From positions 25,616,654 through 25,680,653 of the forward strand of contig OX359250.1 in assembly GCA_947179485.1 (NCBI GenBank): a stretch of 64,000 nt of DNA, read 5' to 3'. Shown in pieces: positions 42,064 to 52,900 of the stretch. Each line of letters opens with the position of its first letter. The stretch's first letter is position 1. This DNA is from Allacma fusca (taxonomy: Eukaryota; Arthropoda; Collembola; Symphypleona; Sminthuridae). Both the position numbers and the translations under genes were made by a program. The notes under the pieces were generated by a model that searched no databases, was not told the origin of the DNA, and saw only the letters and a program-made list of their open reading frames with translations.

Positions 42064-42908
42064 TGCAATTCCAGATGCAAATGAGCTCACACAATCTGCT
42101 CAAAGCTCAAACCTCAAACCCTCTCATCACTTCTCCTCCCATCCTAAACAACACTCGCATTTTTTTTTTATTTCCTCAGTCAAGGGAGCTCTTCTTATGG
42201 AAATGCGCCACAGTTATAACTGACCTTTGAGTGCCATTACTTACATATACGTAAGCAATTTCCAATTCACACGCAATTAAAATTTTTAATCCGAATCCTT
42301 CACTCAGACCTCAGACACTTATTTTTTTTCTGGACTTTGAGTTGAGAATGTTCCCGCTTCAGGACTCAGGTGTGAACTGTATTGGGACAGCGGGAAGACA
42401 AAGTACATGTGTCTTGATGAGGTGACCTATTAAAAATAAATCTGTCTCCCGTCCCTATGTGCTTTGACTTCAGTAACAAAATAACAACAACGCAGCTCTT
42501 TAAACTCTGCGTATTAAAATACACGGAGTTGTGCAGCTTATTAGTAATGCTCAGTGCATTCATTCATACATCTAACTTGGTTCTGATTTCTTGTCATTTG
42601 TGTACATACATACAAATGTAATAAGGATAGATATAAGAATACATCACATAGCCTAAGTCAAGCATAGCAATTAAGTTATTCTGTGCACAAACACTTGTTA
42701 TTACCTCAAAAGGTCAGTAAGTCATGTTTACGTACAGACATGCTTAATACATATGCGTGATGAGTTTGTCGAGATATATTAATTACACAAAATAGAAGAG
42801 GCTAGGCTCAAAGGAGTGTTGTTTAAAATATGTAGGGAACTCTAATAACTTTATTGTGTTCCAACAAAAATGGATCAGTAGTTTCAAATATTTTTAAATG
42901 CATTGCAT

Positions 42909-43042
42909 GTCCAAGTATACGTAACATATAGAGAGTCAATTGTATGGGATCTGTACATTTAATTCCATGTGACCCATCCAGTTATACGTGAGATATACAT
43001 AAAGGAATCAATTGTATTTGATCTGTACATTTAATTAAATGT
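42909..43042. repeat. Imperfect tandem duplication of about 66 bp
   Basis: Copy 1 at 42909-42970 and copy 2 at 42975-43042 share the blocks TATACGT, CAATTGTAT and ATCTGTACATTTAATT in the same order, with scattered substitutions. Confidence 0.75.
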
Positions 43043-43635
43043 TAACCATATGAGTCGTAGCGATTATTGACCTGGAGTACATTTTAAAGTATGTAGTCCA
43101 TAATTACCGTAATTAGATTACTGAAATATAATAATAATTGTTCATCTAATTATCATTATTGACATTCCTTTTTTTTACAGTGTGATAGTTTTATTCTGTC
43201 AGTTGCAACAAGTGACTAGATTGTGGTGTGAGCATGTGACAGTGTCGAAACATACAGTAATTAGTCATTGTAAAATTCAATCTTTGCAGGCCATTCGGTT
43301 TGGAGTGGGATTGAGGATAAATAAATCAGAGTTTTGGGCAGAATTAATACCTCTGGGAATTATTTATTGGCAGCATTATGTGTCTGCCTAAACGGAGCAT
43401 CAACAGAGAAGCTTCTGTAAACTTTCAAATTGTCCGGCTGTATTCCAGTCTGAATTTTATTCCTATTGAAGAAGACATTTTTAGTGGAGTGGCTAAATCT
43501 GTTGTTTACAATAAAACTCGTTTGGAAATTGGCATGAAAGTTTGGAACCCATCGTAAACAAAAATAAGCTCATCCAATTTATGCTAGTGTCATTAGCTCA
43601 ATTTTGGTTTAATATCGGATCAGCTAAACCTCTAG

Positions 43636-43681
<46 letters not shown>

Positions 43682-43717
43682 AACTGCTATACTACTACTA
43701 CTATACTACTACTACTA
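43636..43717. repeat. ACT trinucleotide microsatellite
   Basis: About 46 bp of uninterrupted CTA/ACT units followed by two further short ACT blocks separated by small interruptions. Confidence 0.95.
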
Positions 43718-43926
43718 AAATTAGAAGAGAATTATGTTTTTTAAATTAAAAAATAAATTATTAAAGCATAATACAGTAGCAAGGTTGTCGACAATGTCAC
43801 GGGCATCCATTCATCACCAAGACGGCCCACTCTTTCAAATTGGAAGAGAATTATTTTTTTTAATTAAAAAATAAATTATTAAAGCATTCTACAGTATCAA
43901 GGGCGGCGGCATTGTCACGGTCAGCC
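43717..43926. repeat. Direct repeat, two copies of about 90 bp at 118-bp spacing
   Basis: Copy 1 (43717-43807) and copy 2 (43836-43926) share AAATTRGAAGAGAATTAT, an A/T-rich core with AAATAAATTATTAAAGCAT, and a terminal CATTGTCACGG-type block. Two copies only; possibly remnants of a repeat family. Confidence 0.8.
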
Positions 43927-44871
43927 GTCCCGGGATCTCACGAGGCCTGACTGTTGGACTTTCTTAATAATTACTACCATTTGACGTAAGCTATGCTGTG
44001 ACAATTAACAATTCTCAAGGGCAATGTTTGGATACAGTTGATATTTATTTATCGAAGCCAATTTTTTTACACGACCAACTGTATGATCTATGCTTGAGAC
44101 GTAAGTCAAAAATAAATATTAAGATCATTGTAAATGACACTGCAGAAAGGTGAAGGAACCTACACAGGTAATCGTGTATTTAAAGAAGTTGCGTAATATT
44201 AGATTAAAATCATACGAAATTGTATTTCAGAAGCAAACATTATTTAAAAAATATTCGATTAAAAAAACATTTCAGCAATAGAGTTTTAATACTAGCGGAT
44301 CAAGCCGTTAGACTGTGTTGGTGTTGTTATTGGGAAATGGGGGTTATCCACCAACGCAGGCGGTGCCTTGATTCACTCAAAGAGAATCTTATATTCGCTA
44401 AGGTCTTAACAGGAAGGGCGAAAGGGAATACCATGTTTCTTCCCCAAATTACACTTAACTTCAAATGAGGGTGAAAACATGTTTGTTTTATAGTAAAGTA
44501 GGCATTTGATAATCAAAACCCGTTTTTACTCATGGTCAGCTCTATGTAGCTGTTAGGTATTAGGGAGAAGTTCCCCAGTACGCCAACCATGATTTTTTCA
44601 CGTGTTTACCGAATTTTAGCATTTTAAAAGGCTTTTATTCTGCTATCTATCTAGACTATTATCATGCAGGTTTTAATGTTACACCAAACCAAGACGTCAA
44701 GAAAGTTTTCCTGCGGAGCAGGTCTTTTTACTAGTTTCATATTATTATCCTAACTTTCCGATTCATTATTGCATTACTGTAAAACACATACACTGGCGTT
44801 TATTTCGGTACATTTCCCTAAAGTTAGTTCTTGTGACATGCTGGAATCTGGATCATAAGTACTACAATAAA

Positions 44872-46498
44872 ATGGGTTCTCAATTATATTCTTCGAGTTT
44901 ATGTTCCAAGTTCGTCCTTTCCTTAGTGTTTCTCGGGCTGCTTTACTTTAAGGGTAAATGTACACACATATATACAGATAAATACAATTCACTTAAAAAT
45001 AAGTACCTTCAAGGACTGCACAAAAAAATGCATACTTTTCATGTGATGGTGAATGGTCGTTCTAGGAGAGGACTGCATTGTACAACGCAAAGAACATTCA
45101 CTGTATCACCGTATTTGTTAGGAATATTTTTAGCGAGTCTTTGTAAATAGCAGTGCCACGAAGTCATTTATTTGAGTGAACTTCACATGCATATTCATTG
45201 TTTTGATTTCAGCATTTGCGGCAGAACTCCAATGTTACGATTGCAAAGAAAAGAGCTGTTCCGATCCAAAAATTCAAAACTGTTCTTCAGCATTGTCCCC
45301 AACGGCCTGCTTTACCAGATACTCAATGGGGGATGGGAAGGCTCTTATGAAAGGATGCAGATCGTGGGACCAAGATGACGGCTGTCACTTGGCAGGCCCT
45401 CAAGTTCTAAAGATGTACAATTGCTACTGCAGGGAAGGACTCTGCAACGGCCTGAGCCACATACCTACTGACAGTGAAGTGAAGGACAGTTTAAACTCAA
45501 TTTCGGTATTTGAAAATCCAAAGGGGCCAGAGAATTTTCAAAGGAATGCGCGGATTCGGACACATAGTGAATCGTCAAGTGATGCTATTGAAGGTGGAGG
45601 TAATTACTGACTTTTACAACAGTAGTGGCATTTCCAACTGAGCCATTATTACAATTGAATTGCTAATTTCTTTCTTGCGAAGAACTTGTAACGTTTCCGG
45701 GTACAACGAGGCCTTTATATTTTCCATCATAGAAATCTTCTCAGTATCAGTCCAGTTGTGTCTCTTTTCATACTTTCGCATTTTTTAGAAAGTCATTTCC
45801 ATGAGGTTTTGCCTAAAGTATCCGTCTCATGCAAGTGTTGGGTTTGGGTTAAATGCATCGACAATTAATTTTTTGAATCGGCCATTTCTTCGAGATGTCA
45901 ATAGAGTGCTCTGTAACTCACTACAATAGAAACTTCCATACACATGAGATTATGAGAATACGAGGATTCATTTATTACAATGGTAACCTCCCTTGCTAAG
46001 GGTAAAACGTCCAGAGCATGCCTTAAGAATTAAAATAATGTAGGGTAGGGATGCCCATATGTATGGACACGCTACAAAAGTACAAAATACATGTCCACTG
46101 ATAGCCAACGGTAAATGCAAAATAAAAAATACTTTGTGGTCTCAAAATAAATTACATATTTTAAAATACTGCATCGCACTGGGGATTGGGGATGCGTTAA
46201 AGAGTGTGACTGCACTTGTAATTACTATGTGTACTTATTTTGGTTGTTATTTACAGGCACTTCTGGGAAACTACAGTGCTATTATTGCGTGAAAGATTGC
46301 AGCAATCCAGAAATAAGGGAATGTTCAGAGGATAAAAACGCTTGCTTTACCCTAAAAGCACCAGGTGGCTCTCAGGCAACGATGAAAGGTTGTCGATCTT
46401 GGACCAGTGAAGACATGACATGCCTGCGAAGGAGTCCTGATGTCGAACATTGCTATTGCGGTACGAGCTTATGCAATGATTTGAAGCATGGGGTATAG
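44872..46498 (+). CDS. Secreted protein with two Ly6/uPAR domains (probable model)
   Basis: Model: exons 44872-44953 (signal peptide), 45213-45599 (first domain plus linker), 46257-46498 (second domain), 711 nt, 236 residues, TAG stop. Donors and acceptors are GT-AG and all joins are phase 1. The start is the Met before SQLYSSSLCSKFVLSLVFLG; an in-frame Met 13 codons upstream would spoil the signal peptide. Each domain has ten cysteines in the Ly6/uPAR order, beginning LQCYxC and ending CYCxxxLCN, and they share KGCRSW and ACFT. Ly6/uPAR proteins are extracellular ligands, receptor modulators or GPI-anchored proteins; the partner here is unknown. No C-terminal GPI signal is present. Alternative: reading through the second donor gives a single-domain form ending GGGNY at 45610, or the signal exon could splice straight to the second domain, since phases also fit. 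Confidence 0.75.
45614..45781 (-). other. Short open frame with a W-T-x-x-E pattern, doubtful
   Basis: A 55-residue frame inside the intron between the two Ly6 domain exons, on the opposite strand. It starts MRKYEKRHNWTDTEK and is charged and helical-looking, slightly reminiscent of Myb/SANT-type or transposon-derived DNA-binding segments. No second signature supports it. Could be a transposon scrap or chance. Confidence 0.15.
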
Positions 46499-47124
46499 CA
46501 GTTTTGTAGAAAATGGAGGATCATGCAGAATCGTCGTGGTCTGAAAGTTGTCTGCTCTTGCAAACAGTCTATTTCCAAATTCCCAGTAACTGTAAATGCA
46601 ATTTAATGTTCGTAAGCATTTAGTTGCTCTTACTCTGTAAATATTCATTAACGCAAATGAAGTTGAATACGAACATCGAACTCAACACCTAATACAAAAT
46701 TTTTTTTTTGACTGTATCTCCGAAAATACCTTTCCGTTGTAGTCAAATTTTCTCGTCATATCACCATCAGGGTAATAAAAGTACTTTTATACTGCACACC
46801 CTCCAAAACGGACAACCTGACATTTGCAGGTCATCATTCCCCGTTCGTTACCACACTATTATTCCTTTTACAATAGCATATGCTTGACACGGTTATAATG
46901 GTCAGCGATTTCTCCTTTTAAAGATGCTTTTTGGTTGTTTGTGTACGTACTTCATTATCTTTAAATAAAAACCTCTGAAGTGAGCAAGATTATCTTTATG
47001 TAACAATACTATAGTCTAGTACCCTCTTTCAGAATCAGATTTTAATTTATCACGGACTCTTTTCGGGCGGCGCTCATATCATCCAAACACATCATACGGT
47101 TATTAAAGTGAAAGAAAAATTAGC

Positions 47125-47729
47125 CTAAAGATTTTCGAGGAAACTATTCCTGGCACTACAATTATGAATAAATTTTAATATATCACATTTGAGATCCTTG
47201 GAAGGATTTTTAAGAAGTGATAGAAGAGATATCTCTGATTGGTAGCTTGTAATGTGGTATTTATGCAGAAGTGAGTTTCTGGGACCAACATACATACAAC
47301 AATTTGTTAAAATATGGAGTAGGTCATATTGCTCTTGTAAGCCACATTCAGAACAGAGTTCAGGGGATAAGAGTTTGATTTTTGTCCTTTTTGAGGTATA
47401 AAGAGTGTGAGAGTTGCCATAATGTGTTTAATGAAACCCACAAGCTATTCCCCGGACTGGAACTCCCACACTGAGGCAAATCCATATTTGTATAATGTAT
47501 CCCTAATAAAATTGGACCACGACTTTACAGGGCTGTTATGTGGGTCCATTAGACAAATCTGTCTCAGTCTAACGTAACTTATCTTGACAAGCCTGTTCTC
47601 GGGCATTAATAGTATCTTAAAACAAAACCGAAGGGACCATATTACAATGTGGTAGAAAACTTTTATTCTACCAGCCTCATATCTGAGTGCATACGAGGGG
47701 ATAGTACCCTGTTTATAATAAGACTTCAT
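47125..47729 (-). mobile_element. Decayed non-LTR retrotransposon fragment (ORF2 C-terminus)
   Basis: Minus strand. The frame 47729-47445 encodes a helical stretch with YEAGRIKVFYHIV, LMPENRLVKISYVRLRQ and KSWSNFIRDTLYKYGFASVWE. This wording is characteristic of the region after the reverse transcriptase in arthropod LINE ORF2 proteins. After a stop the similarity resumes in another frame near 47400 with CSECGLQEQYDLLHILTNC, a CX2CX9HX4C zinc-knuckle, and runs to a stop at 47125. The frameshift, the lack of reverse transcriptase motifs and the absence of the rest of the element show a dead 3' fragment. Confidence 0.72.
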
Positions 47730-48311
47730 TTCAAGAATATGTTCTCTATAATCTCAAAATTAAATGGTTATATTCCGAAATGTCCTCATCCGCTGACTGC
47801 CAAAAATGGGTTCTAAAGTTTAGTAAATTATTAAGGCAAAAAAAAATAGTAAAAGTTTCGATAACCGCTGTGTTAACTCCATGGTTATTTATTACGTGGT
47901 GAGATTTTAAATTATTACAAAATATAATTTTGAGGCAATATATCTTCAAATCTCATTTTTTTTTACTGACAACTTACTGACAATAATTTTGAGAAAAGAA
48001 AAATGCAAGCTAGAGTATTTTAATGAAACAATTTAAAAATTATGCAATGTTCTCATTTTTTGTAATTTTTGTTTTTGTATGTTTTTTTCTTTTTTGAATC
48101 ATTACAGACAGTAATCAAGTCGCAGTGTATAATGTTACTTTGTGGCTATTAGCAGTCATTTAAAGGACACAACAATATTCCTGCTTTATTTCAATTGATT
48201 TAACCCTTTGTATGTTTATGTACTACCTATAGACGTTACTTTGCAAAACGGTTGAACTAAGCTGAACGATTGGATTATTGTAAAGATAAATTTTCCTTCA
48301 CAACATTTCAG

Positions 48312-48415
48312 CTCAAACTGACCCAAAATCCTCATCGGTGTTAAATGCGACAACGGAGAAGAAACTGTCTTTCAAGTCCTGTCCGACTGAGAGATATACT
48401 TTAACCGTTTAAAAC
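48312..48415 (+). other. Probable 5' UTR part of the second Ly6 gene, or an extra C-terminal exon of the first
   Basis: A strong acceptor (pyrimidine-rich, ending TTTCAG at 48311) lies 104 bases before the start codon. The simplest reading is a 5' UTR intron. In phase 1 the segment is also open to a TAA at 48404, so it could serve as a terminal exon for the donor at 45599 of the upstream gene; an open run of this length is expected by chance about one time in five. Confidence 0.35.
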
Positions 48416-49033
48416 ATGAGTCGTCATTCCTACAAGGCATGGATCCGAGTTTTGATTTTGTTAGGCTTGATTTGTGAGTAATTATATTTAAAAAAAAAGA
48501 CATAATGCATATAACTTAAATGCTCTTAAGGAGGTCTATGAGGGCACTGTATCAAACAGAAACATACGGACCTCAAAGCAATTAATAAAAACTCTATTTA
48601 ATTATTTTTAGCGGCGATAACAGGGCTTTCCTGTTTTAAGTGCACTACTGAGGCTGAATGCGAAAATCCTACAGTGGAGCCATGCAATAAGCCAGAGATG
48701 AACGCATGCTTCACCCGAGTGGATCTTAACAAGGCTAATTTAAAAGGGTGCAGGGAATGGGCGACTGAAATGAAATGCTCACCTTCTGGCGACAGAGTAA
48801 TGTGTTACTGCGAGGACGAAAAATGTAATGGCAAATTGCAAGGGTTGAAAATCCCCGATCCCACTCCGACTAAAACTCCTTCTGGAGGAGCTGACAGAAA
48901 TGTTAAGGACAAAAATGACAAGGGTGTAACAGAGGAGAATGCGAGTCAAACTCCTTTAAACTGCAACTCCGTCCTTGTAATTGTTATTTCTGTGTTTGCG
49001 GCTGCACAGTGCGCTTTTGAAGCACGATTTTGA
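48416..49033 (+). CDS. Ly6/uPAR-domain protein with GPI-anchor signal, 2 exons
   Basis: Exons 48416-48473 and 48612-49033, phase-1 GT-AG junction, 480 nt, 159 residues. Residues 1-24 form a signal peptide (VLILLGLISAITG). The mature N terminus LSCFKC opens a Ly6/uPAR domain with ten cysteines in standard order, including ACFT, KGCREW and the closing CYCEDEKCNG. A charged Lys/Asp-rich stalk follows, then a C-terminal hydrophobic stretch (VLVIVISVFAAAQCAF) after NASQTPLNCNS, as expected for GPI attachment; it would be tethered at the outer cell surface. The domain is clearly a paralogue of those in the gene upstream, and the signal-exon/domain-exon phase is identical, so the cluster arose by tandem duplication. 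The receptor or ligand is not predictable. Confidence 0.9.
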
Positions 49034-49975
49034 AATTAGAATCTTAACAAGCTGGCTGCGATGTAGATATGTTAGCCATGTGAAAATATTATGCTTATGT
49101 AGTGTAACATGTACAAATAATTGTATGTCTATTTTCTGTGGCAAAAAATTATTCGTGTGAGGGATAACCAGATTGAAAATAAATGCAGTCCATAAGACAT
49201 TGTAGTTGATATTCCAATTCCGACCCCCCGATGTTGACCAAATTTTTTAAAACCAATAACAGTATTGTTATACGATGGTTCCGAAAGGACGGGGTACTAC
49301 TGTAAGGACCTGATAATAGGAAACAAAAAATTCTAAGTAAAATGAAAAATACTTTCCAACATTATTTGCACTAATGCCAAATATTTACATCTTATTTAAT
49401 TGATTTCCATCATTTTCCAATTCCAAGAATCCACAAGTTAATAGTGTCATCCTGTGATATGAGCTCAATCCTTGCACACAAACAATCACAACTTTCAATA
49501 AGCCTTAGATAGTAATAAATAGAAAGTAAAAACGCATAGATATTAAAAACTCACAATTGTTGTGAGATTGATGCAACGTTTGATCTAATTTCAAACATGA
49601 TTCTTTCAATTTTCAAGGTATTTTTGTGAAATATCAATCATCTGTGTAAATCAGTTCACACATTCAAAATTCTGGGCACGATTTCCCTACGTTAGTTTTG
49701 CAATAATATTTAATTCAATTAAACAAGTTTTTTTAATTTCCCACTCAGTTATGCCTAAAAATTGATGTTGTGATTTTGTGATTGTGGAGTAAGGTTAGGA
49801 AGAGTGCAATTTTAATACGATTTTTAAATGTGTTTGCTCCGTTTCAAAACTAGCTCTCCAATATTGAAGTCCAGGGCCAAATTTTGTAAAATGCCACCTT
49901 CAGCTTTTTACATTTGTGACTCAAACCATTAAAAATGATTTTGTTCGAAAATCTCCAAAATCATTTCTCAGTGCT
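49034..49975. other. Spacer between Ly6 and ADAM-like genes
   Basis: Contains the Ly6 3' UTR and, before 49976, the presumed promoter and 5' UTR of the ADAM-like gene. AT-rich; no further structure seen. Confidence 0.55.
49178..49183 (+). terminator. Polyadenylation signal of the GPI-anchored Ly6 gene
   Basis: AATAAA about 145 bases after the stop codon at 49033, a typical 3' UTR distance. Confidence 0.6.
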
Positions 49976-52900
49976 ATGCCGATTTTCAAGGTTACAATTT
50001 TACTACTACTGTATTTTGAACTGGAAACTACGAATTGCGACTCCAGAATTCCTCTTGTATTGGAACAACATAATGTGAATATTTGGGCAGAAAGGCAGAG
50101 GTCAATACATACCTTGTACTGCTCCATCGACACAAATTTAAACGTGGACTACAAAATGCTCCCGCTCAGAGTTACTGCAACGAAGGAGCAAATTTTTGGG
50201 AAGGAAAAATGCCTTGTCTCAATTAAATTGCACTTGCTTTTGGACTACAAGAGAAAAAGAACCATATGCTTTTTCAAGGAGCCCTCTGAGCATAGTATAT
50301 TCGATAAGGTAATAATTTTCTCCAAATCTGATTTGAACTGCATGAACAAAAAATTGAGTTTATTGCTAATTTGAGCCTGAGAAGATGCATTTGAAATCAG
50401 ATTTAATTATAACAGAGTCAGCTCTCACAACAAAGCAATTTTTTAAAGGGTTGGCATTTTCTGGTAGCACCTCGTTCTATTTTTGTTACTTTTCAATTTT
50501 ACATTATTTCAGATTAGCGAGAGCTGACTTTAACAAGTAATGAATGATTTTTTTGTAAATTCTGAAAATGCAATCGGGCTTGAAATTTATTCCTTAAAAA
50601 TACTTCACTGCAGACGCTCTCCATTGACGTGGAAGGCCTGGAATTTAACATTAAAAAACTGTACAAAAATATCCATCCTGTGAGCGGATTTATTGCAGGG
50701 GAGCCTAATTCATTGGTGCAAGGGTACCTTATAAAAAAGTGAGTGAAAATCATTGCCATTAAAGTACAAATCAAGGAGAAATAGTTGTGGGGTAAAAGCG
50801 AACGTCTGTCAAAATAAAATAGTGCTGTTCTCGTTCCAGGAGAACAGTAGAAGGAAAATAAATTGGAGCTTCTAGTAATTGCATGATATTGAAATGAAAA
50901 CAAATCTTAAAAATGATTCTTTCATAGCGAGATACACTTGTTCGATATGTTATGGGCACGGGTGGATTAATAAAATAATTTTTACCCTGGCTCGACCTCT
51001 CAAAATAGATTTGTTGGCCTTTACGCATGCAATCTGGTCTTAGTCAGGGGTCGGATTTTTGTGGGAAGACGGGAAGATTCTTCCCAGGGAAAAAATATTT
51101 CTGGCAGAAGGAATTTTCAAAATCGTCGACCTTTTGTTTGGCTGGGATTTTTAGATTGGTTTACCTTATTTGGCAGGGAATTGACATCTTGTAGGGAAAT
51201 TTTTTTGGCCAACAGGGATTTTGAAAATCGTTAACCTTTTTTTCAGCAGGGATTTTTGAAATCGTTGAGGACCTCCACGCAGGGATAAAGAATTGAACAG
51301 GGAAATTCAGAAATGATCTTCCAGGGAGATTTACAAAAATCCGACCCCTGGTCTTAATTAATATTTTTTTTACCCTGGTCGTAAATTTTTTACCCTCGCC
51401 GGGCCAGGGTGGGCCACCCCGTAAATCCAGTCCTGGTTATGGGGAGGAACGAATTAAAAAATCTCTGTTCGCAAAAAAGAATCCACTCCCTTTGAGATTT
51501 TCCCTGCCAGAGATATTTTTTCCCTGGGAAGAATCTTCCCGTCTTCCCACAAAAATCCGACCATGGCATGGGTAAAATACCAATCGTAAGCTTTGTATTT
51601 TTTTTAGAAAGTTTTATGGAACCATCCGAATGTATGACAAATTCCGACTCTACCATATTGTTTTCTACGTGGAACCTCTGTCCAACGTGGCGCTCTACAG
51701 TGGGCGCTATTCCACACAAGAAGTACCTCACAGAGAGAATGACAATGCTGTGATGTTTGAATACGTGTCACATAGCGATACTTCTGAATGGCTCAATTGT
51801 GACTCTGCACTTAATCCAACAAAGTTACCCGCATCGGAAGTTACTACAAATGATACCATCGTAACATTGAATCCAAGCTCCACGACATCTTCGGACTCAA
51901 AATCTAAAAAGACAACTCAAAGATCTTCCAATGCAGCAAATGCATCGATTACTTCAGACAGCGGGTCCTTCAGAACTTCACCAATTTCGAAAGCTTCTGA
52001 TGTTTCAGAAACAGCATCAATATCGAATACATCGGTAATTACGGCTGCTTCGAATACATCGGCAACGTCAAAAATTACGGCTGTTTCGAATACATCGGCA
52101 ACGTCGGAAACTACACCTGTTTCGAAGACATTGGAGACTTCCGTTACATCGACTACGAGCCAGACATCTGCAACTTCGATCTCATCGAGCACTCAAACGA
52201 CATCACAAACTTCATCTAGCCCTCTGTCAACCGTAACCACAACGCCTATTGTCCACTCCACTGACCCATTTTCGGTAAGATCAACTGCCCCAATAGTCCC
52301 AACACCACCACACTCGACAGATTTGATCTCCGTCAAAACGATGACAGTACCCCATTCCACCGATGCGACCACAGAGTTTAAAACTGGGTCACCTATTCAT
52401 TCGACCATTCTTACCCAGGCAGGATCACAGTCGCCATTCCATTCGACCATTATTACTCAGGCAGGATCACAGTCGCCATTTCATTCGACCACTCTTACCC
52501 CGGCAGGATCACAGTCGCCATTTCATTCGACCACTCTTACCCAGGCAGGATCACAGTCGCCATTTCATTCGACCACTCTTACCCAGGCAGGATCACAGTC
52601 GCCATTTCATTCCACGACCCAAGTTGACCTCCGGCACTCAACAGAAGCTACAACTCCAACCAGGCCCACTTTCAGTTACTACAACCATTCTACGGAAGCC
52701 ACCGATTGGGTATTCAACTTGGGCAGCCATTCCACCGAGCCTTCAACGCAACCAACTTTTGGGACCTTCCATTCGACCATGGTCACAACACAGTTAGCAT
52801 TTTCCCACTCCACGGACTCAGTTTCTCTCATTTACCATTCCACGGAAATGACCAGTCCGCCCACAACTACTAGACCAATTCATTCTACGGATTTTAATGA

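Larger units (their letters stand above)
42064..44871. other. Spacer between divergent Lrrk and Ly6 genes
   Basis: 2.8 kb between the Lrrk start codon (minus strand) and the first Ly6 start codon (plus strand); it should contain both promoters. I see no exon in it; the short open frames at 43182-43391 and 44220-44468 have no recognisable content. It holds two imperfect duplications and an ACT microsatellite, entered separately. Confidence 0.6.
46499..48415. other. Spacer between Ly6 genes
   Basis: Holds candidate polyadenylation signals for the first Ly6 gene (AATAAA at 46774-46779 and 46964-46969), a decayed LINE fragment on the minus strand (47125-47729), and a strong splice-acceptor-like sequence ending at 48311 just upstream of the next Ly6 start. 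Otherwise AT-rich with nothing recognisable. Confidence 0.6.

Noticed and set aside
44833..44871. Upstream in-frame Met for the first Ly6 gene
   Set aside because: Adds 13 polar and charged residues before the signal peptide; the internal Met gives a standard signal sequence.
52363..52797. Open frame of 144 codons rich in RHFIRPLLPRQDHS
   Set aside because: Shifted reading of the 42-bp coding repeat inside exon 3 of the ADAM-like gene; the repeat keeps all frames open.
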